Assembly: GCA_025656895.1 (NCBI GenBank)
Contig: JAHXHF010000160.1
Coordinates: 1 to 10,520 of the forward strand
From: a gamma proteobacterium symbiont of Bathyaustriella thionipta
GTDB taxonomy: Bacteria > Pseudomonadota > Gammaproteobacteria > Chromatiales > Chromatiaceae
DNA length: 10,520 bases
Direction: 5' to 3'
Notes under the pieces: generated by a model
What the model was told of the DNA's origin: nothing
The model's database searches: none
What the model saw: the letters and a program-made list of their open reading frames with translations, nothing else
Program-made: the position numbers and the translations under genes
Shown: piece after piece, positions 7,962 to 10,520 of the stretch
Numbering within the stretch: position 1 is the stretch's first letter
Layout: every line of letters begins with the position of its first letter

Positions 7962-9365
7962 TCAGAACTCCCGGATATCAACAAAGTGACCGGCAATGGC
8001 GGCAGCTGCAGCCATTGCCGGGCTGACCAGATGAGTACGCCCGCCCGGCCCCTGGCGACCTTCGAAATTACGGTTGGAAGTGGACGCGCAGCGCTCTCCT
8101 GCCTGCAGACGATCCGCGTTCATGGCCAGACACATGGAACAGCCGGGTTCACGCCATTCAAAACCCGCCGCTGTAAAAATTTTATCCAGTCCCTCTTCCT
8201 CAGCCTGTTGCTTGACCAGCCCCGAGCCGGGCACAACCAGAGCCAGTTTGACAGAGGGTGATTTTTTCCGGCCTTTAATAACCGCTGCGGCAGCGCGCAA
8301 ATCTTCAATTCTGGAATTGGTGCATGAGCCAATAAAAACCTTGTCCAGTAAAATATCAGTTACTTTAACTCCTTGGTCTAACCCCATGTATTTAAAGGCA
8401 TTGATAGCGCCATTTTCTTTTACAGGATCTGAATAAGAGCCCGCTTCCGGTAGCCGATCACGGATGCCAACAACCATTTCCGGAGAAGTACCCCAGGTTA
8501 CCTGTGGCTCTATTTGAGTGGCATCCAGATGAATAATCTTATCAAAAACCGCCCCCTCATCACTGTGTAAATCGGACCAGGCTGAAACCGCTTGCGACCA
8601 CAAGTTTTCCGGTGGCGCGAAAGGACGCCCTTTAACATAGTCCAGTGTTTTCTCGTCCACCGCCACAATACCCGCTCTGGCTCCGGCTTCGATGGTCATA
8701 TTACACAAGGTCATACGGCCTTCCATAGACAGGTTCCGAATCGCTTCTCCGGCAAATTCAATGACATAACCGGTGCCACCGGCTGTGCCCATTTTACCGA
8801 TAATGGCCAGCACGATATCTTTAGCAGTGACGCCTTCTCCTGCTTTTCCATCAACATGTACCAGCATACTGCGGGATTTCTTCTGGATGAGGCACTGGGT
8901 AGCCATCACATGTTCCACTTCCGAGGTGCCTATGCCAAAAGCCAGAGCACCAAAAGCACCATGAGTAGAGGTGTGAGAATCACCGCAAACCACCGTCATG
9001 CCCGGCAAGGTGGCGCCCTCTTCCGGCCCTACCACATGCACAATACCCTGGCGCGCGTCACTCATATCAAATTCGGTAATAGAAAAATCCGCGCAATTTT
9101 TGGCCAGGGTTTCCACCTGCAGCCGTGAAACCGGATCAGCAATGCCCAAATGCCGGTCAACGGTCGGAACATTATGATCGGGTGTGGCCAGATTGGTTTC
9201 TGTCCGCCACAGCTTTCGGCCGGCTATGCGCAAGCCCTCGAAGGCCTGTGGGGAAGTCACTTCATGAATCAGATGCCGATCTATATATAACAAGCCGGCA
9301 CCGTGCTCATCTTCACGCACCAAATGCTGTTCCCACAACTTGTCGTAGAGTGTTTTAGCAGCCAT
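7962..9365 (-). CDS. leuC: 3-isopropylmalate dehydratase large subunit
   Basis: LeuC is the catalytic [4Fe-4S] subunit of isopropylmalate isomerase, a member of the aconitase superfamily. It dehydrates and rehydrates 2-isopropylmalate with LeuD. The 467-residue protein has the usual length. It contains MTVVCGDSHTSTHGAFGALA (123-142), the three iron-sulfur cysteines Cys348 (FIGSCTNSR), Cys409 and Cys412 (GCSMC), and the C-terminal SNRNFEGRQG (430-439). The ATG at 9365 is preceded 7 nt upstream by GGGGAG (complement of 9373-9378). It is the first gene of the leuC-leuD-leuB cluster. The 184-nt region to the divergent LysR gene holds its promoter and probable operators. No leucine-rich leader peptide is seen, which argues against enterobacterial-style attenuation. 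Confidence 0.97.
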   Translation of the reverse strand: MAAKTLYDKLWEQHLVREDEHGAGLLYIDRHLIHEVTSPQAFEGLRIAGRKLWRTETNLATPDHNVPTVDRHLGIADPVSRLQVETLAKNCADFSITEFDMSDARQGIVHVVGPEEGATLPGMTVVCGDSHTSTHGAFGALAFGIGTSEVEHVMATQCLIQKKSRSMLVHVDGKAGEGVTAKDIVLAIIGKMGTAGGTGYVIEFAGEAIRNLSMEGRMTLCNMTIEAGARAGIVAVDEKTLDYVKGRPFAPPENLWSQAVSAWSDLHSDEGAVFDKIIHLDATQIEPQVTWGTSPEMVVGIRDRLPEAGSYSDPVKENGAINAFKYMGLDQGVKVTDILLDKVFIGSCTNSRIEDLRAAAAVIKGRKKSPSVKLALVVPGSGLVKQQAEEEGLDKIFTAAGFEWREPGCSMCLAMNADRLQAGERCASTSNRNFEGRQGPGGRTHLVSPAMAAAAAIAGHFVDIREF

Positions 9366-9413
9366 TGCTTTTCTCCCCGGGCTGAGTCATCAACCATATT
9401 ATTTCAATCAGAA

Positions 9414-9442
9414 TAATTACTCAGCTACTCGCTGAGTAGTTA
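9414..9442. promoter_or_regulatory. Candidate LysR-type operator dyad upstream of leuC
   Basis: TAATTACTCAGC (9414-9425) and GCTGAGTAGTTA (9431-9442) are inverted 12-bp arms matching at 11 of 12 positions around a TACTC spacer. Inside it lies a second, offset, perfect dyad, CTACTC-GCT-GAGTAG (9425-9439), with the T-N11-A geometry of a LysR-family binding site. It is 49 nt upstream of the leuC start. A weak promoter (TGAGTA, 16 nt, TAATAT, minus strand) would place this box at the -35 region, as expected for activation by a LysR protein. The right arm recurs exactly at 72-85, beside the apparent insertion-sequence end, so the dyad may instead be a mobile-element remnant. Another GCTGAGT is at 9381-9387. 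Confidence 0.5.
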
Positions 9443-9476
9443 GCCATCAGACAACCATCTTCGTAGTACGCGCTCT

Positions 9477-9505
9477 ACTCTAGCCACGAATATCTATTAC
9501 AACAA
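9477..9505 (-). promoter_or_regulatory. Candidate leuC promoter
   Basis: On the minus strand TTGTTG (complement of 9500-9505) and TAGAGT (complement of 9477-9482) are separated by 17 nt, each a partial match to sigma-70 hexamers. It would give a leader of about 100 nt containing the 9414-9442 dyad. A second weak candidate lies closer to leuC. The choice between them cannot be made from sequence. Confidence 0.3.
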
Positions 9506-9526
9506 CTTATAATTTTTATATATACT
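9497..9526 (+). promoter_or_regulatory. Candidate promoter of the LysR gene
   Basis: TTACAA (9497-9502) and TATACT (9521-9526) with 18 nt between them resemble a sigma-70 promoter and would start transcription near 9532, about 18 nt before the start codon. A perfect TATAAT is also present at 9508-9513 but lacks a recognisable -35 partner at the right distance. The start would fall inside the dyad at 9526-9542. Confidence 0.35.
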
Positions 9527-9542
9527 ATTCCTAAAAGGAATA
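9526..9542. promoter_or_regulatory. Perfect dyad overlapping the lysR transcription start and ribosome binding site
   Basis: TATTCC (9526-9531) and GGAATA (9537-9542) are perfect inverted arms around TAAAA, and TTCC...GGAA has T-N11-A spacing. The right half includes the Shine-Dalgarno sequence (AAGGAA, 9535-9540) of the LysR gene. LysR proteins commonly repress their own gene from such a position. The arm sequence differs from the dyad near leuC, so binding of the same protein to both is uncertain. Confidence 0.4.
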
Positions 9543-9549
9543 AGTTGCC

Positions 9550-10437
9550 ATGAACATGGATCAGATAAAAGCTTTTCGGGAAGTGGCACGCTGCCAGTCA
9601 TTTTCTGTCGCCAGCCTCAACCTGCATTTATCTCAACCGGCTGTCAGTAAACGTATCGCCAAACTGGAGTCGGATCTGCAGCAACCGTTATTTGACCGTA
9701 TCGGCCATCAGATTCAGCTCACGGAAGCGGGTAAACGCCTGTACCGTCATTCTGAAGACCTGTTGCGCCATATTGAGAATATTGTGGCCGATCTGGATCA
9801 ATTACATCATCAGGTCAGCGGCACACTCAGTATGGCCATCAGCCATCATGTCGGCCTGCACCGCATTCCGCAGAGTCTGCGCAGCTTCATTGCAAAATAT
9901 CCGGCGGTTCATCTGGATATACGCTTTATGGGTTCAGAAGCCGCAGCCACTGCGGTTGAACATGGAGAGCTGGAACTGGCGGTAGTCACTCTGCCGGAAA
10001 ACCATTCAAGCAGGCTTCTGCTGAAGCCATTGTGGAACGACCCTCTGCATTTTGTTGTATCCAGAGAACAAAAATCGTCTGCATTAAGCTCTTTACAGCA
10101 ACTCAGCAGCCTGCCTGCCGTTTTACCGGAAAGTGGCACGGTTACCCGGCAAATTATCGAAAATGTTTTTCATGCACATCAACTGAAGATCAATATTCGC
10201 CTGGCATCGGATAATCTTGAAAGCCTGAAAATGCTGGTACAGGCCGGACTGGGCTGGAGTGTTTTGCCCGCCACGCTACTGGATGAATCATTGCTGCCGA
10301 TTAAAATTGCCGACATCCAGCTACAACGCCATCTGGGACTGGTCAGCCATAAAGACCGTACACCCTCTAATGCGGCACTGGCCATGATGGCTATGCTGCG
10401 TACCAGTGCAGATTGTAAACAAGATATTGAAGACTGA
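9550..10437 (+). CDS. LysR-family transcriptional regulator, divergent from leuC
   Basis: The 295-residue protein has the LysR layout. An N-terminal winged helix-turn-helix (about residues 4-62) includes SFSVASLNLHLSQPAVSKRIAKLE (17-40) and the following PLFDR; then come a linker helix (about 63-88) and a two-lobed periplasmic-binding-protein-like effector domain (about 91-285). Such proteins bind T-N11-A dyads and respond to a small metabolite. Its divergent position beside leuC, also seen in Pseudomonas, suggests it controls the leuCDB genes, possibly sensing a leucine-pathway intermediate. That is inferred from context only. AAGGAA lies 9 nt before the ATG at 9550; a second ATG two codons later (9556) is also usable. 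The gene ends without an evident terminator: a T-run at 10449-10455 follows, but no stable stem precedes it. Confidence 0.93.
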   Translation: MNMDQIKAFREVARCQSFSVASLNLHLSQPAVSKRIAKLESDLQQPLFDRIGHQIQLTEAGKRLYRHSEDLLRHIENIVADLDQLHHQVSGTLSMAISHHVGLHRIPQSLRSFIAKYPAVHLDIRFMGSEAAATAVEHGELELAVVTLPENHSSRLLLKPLWNDPLHFVVSREQKSSALSSLQQLSSLPAVLPESGTVTRQIIENVFHAHQLKINIRLASDNLESLKMLVQAGLGWSVLPATLLDESLLPIKIADIQLQRHLGLVSHKDRTPSNAALAMMAMLRTSADCKQDIED

Positions 10438-10520
10438 AGTTTCACTGTTTTTTTAAGAATCTTGTTTGGCAAAAACCATTCATAAGCATGCTCATGCTAC
10501 CGATAGAAATAACTTATAAA

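Noticed and set aside
7961..7996. Earlier ATG for leuD adding 12 residues
   Set aside because: It would overlap the leuC coding sequence. The family N-terminus and a good Shine-Dalgarno sequence both support the start at 7960.
8592..9128. 178-codon open frame on the plus strand opposite leuC
   Set aside because: It lies wholly within the well-supported leuC gene, and its translation resembles no known family.
9420..9446. Tiny open frame MANYSASS upstream of leuC (minus strand) as a leucine leader peptide
   Set aside because: It contains no leucine codons and is not followed by a terminator-antiterminator pair, so classical leu attenuation is not supported.
10438..10520. T-run at 10449-10455 and a small AGCAT/ATGCT repeat after the LysR gene
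   Set aside because: No stable stem directly precedes the T-run, and the 5-bp repeat lies after it, so it does not make a convincing terminator. Nothing else is recognisable in this tail.

Overview
The window looks like chromosomal DNA of a free-living gammaproteobacterium of moderate GC content. The gene order (divergent LysR gene, leuC, leuD, leuB, asd, fimV, truA) is the arrangement known from Pseudomonas and related gammaproteobacteria. FimV, an inner-membrane hub for type IV pili and polarity, points to the same group. The genus cannot be named from the sequence alone.

Layout, left to right. Positions 1-86 are AT-rich, carry no gene, and look like the terminal part of an insertion sequence whose body lies outside the window. 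From about 86 to 1021 (+) runs a medium-chain (quinone-oxidoreductase-like) dehydrogenase gene that has lost its first ~15-20 codons exactly at that boundary. Convergent to it is truA (1089-1877, -), encoding tRNA pseudouridine synthase. An intergenic stretch follows, with a clear rho-independent terminator (2032-2057) that ends the fimV transcript. fimV (2095-5013, -) encodes a 972-residue acidic FimV protein. Then come asd (5151-6173, -), leuB (6220-7302, -), leuD (7319-7960, -) and leuC (7962-9365, -). The leuCDB genes are tightly packed (1 and 16 nt gaps) and probably form one transcription unit; asd follows after 46 nt and may be co-transcribed. A divergent LysR-type regulator (9550-10437, +) is separated from leuC by 184 nt containing two dyads with LysR-box (T-N11-A) geometry.

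How the genes work together: LeuC and LeuD form isopropylmalate isomerase and LeuB is isopropylmalate dehydrogenase, so the three carry out the second and third steps of leucine synthesis. leuA is not here. Asd makes aspartate semialdehyde for lysine/diaminopimelate, threonine and methionine. The LysR protein is by position the likely regulator of the leu genes. FimV and TruA are unrelated in function but conserved neighbours.

The core of the window is ordinary and well conserved. The least ordinary parts are (1) the left end, where an apparent mobile-element terminus truncates a dehydrogenase gene just beyond the point where Pseudomonas-type genomes would carry trpF, and (2) the leuC/lysR intergenic region, whose 12-bp-arm dyad shares an exact 14-nt word with that terminus. 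No clearly undescribed multi-gene system is visible.
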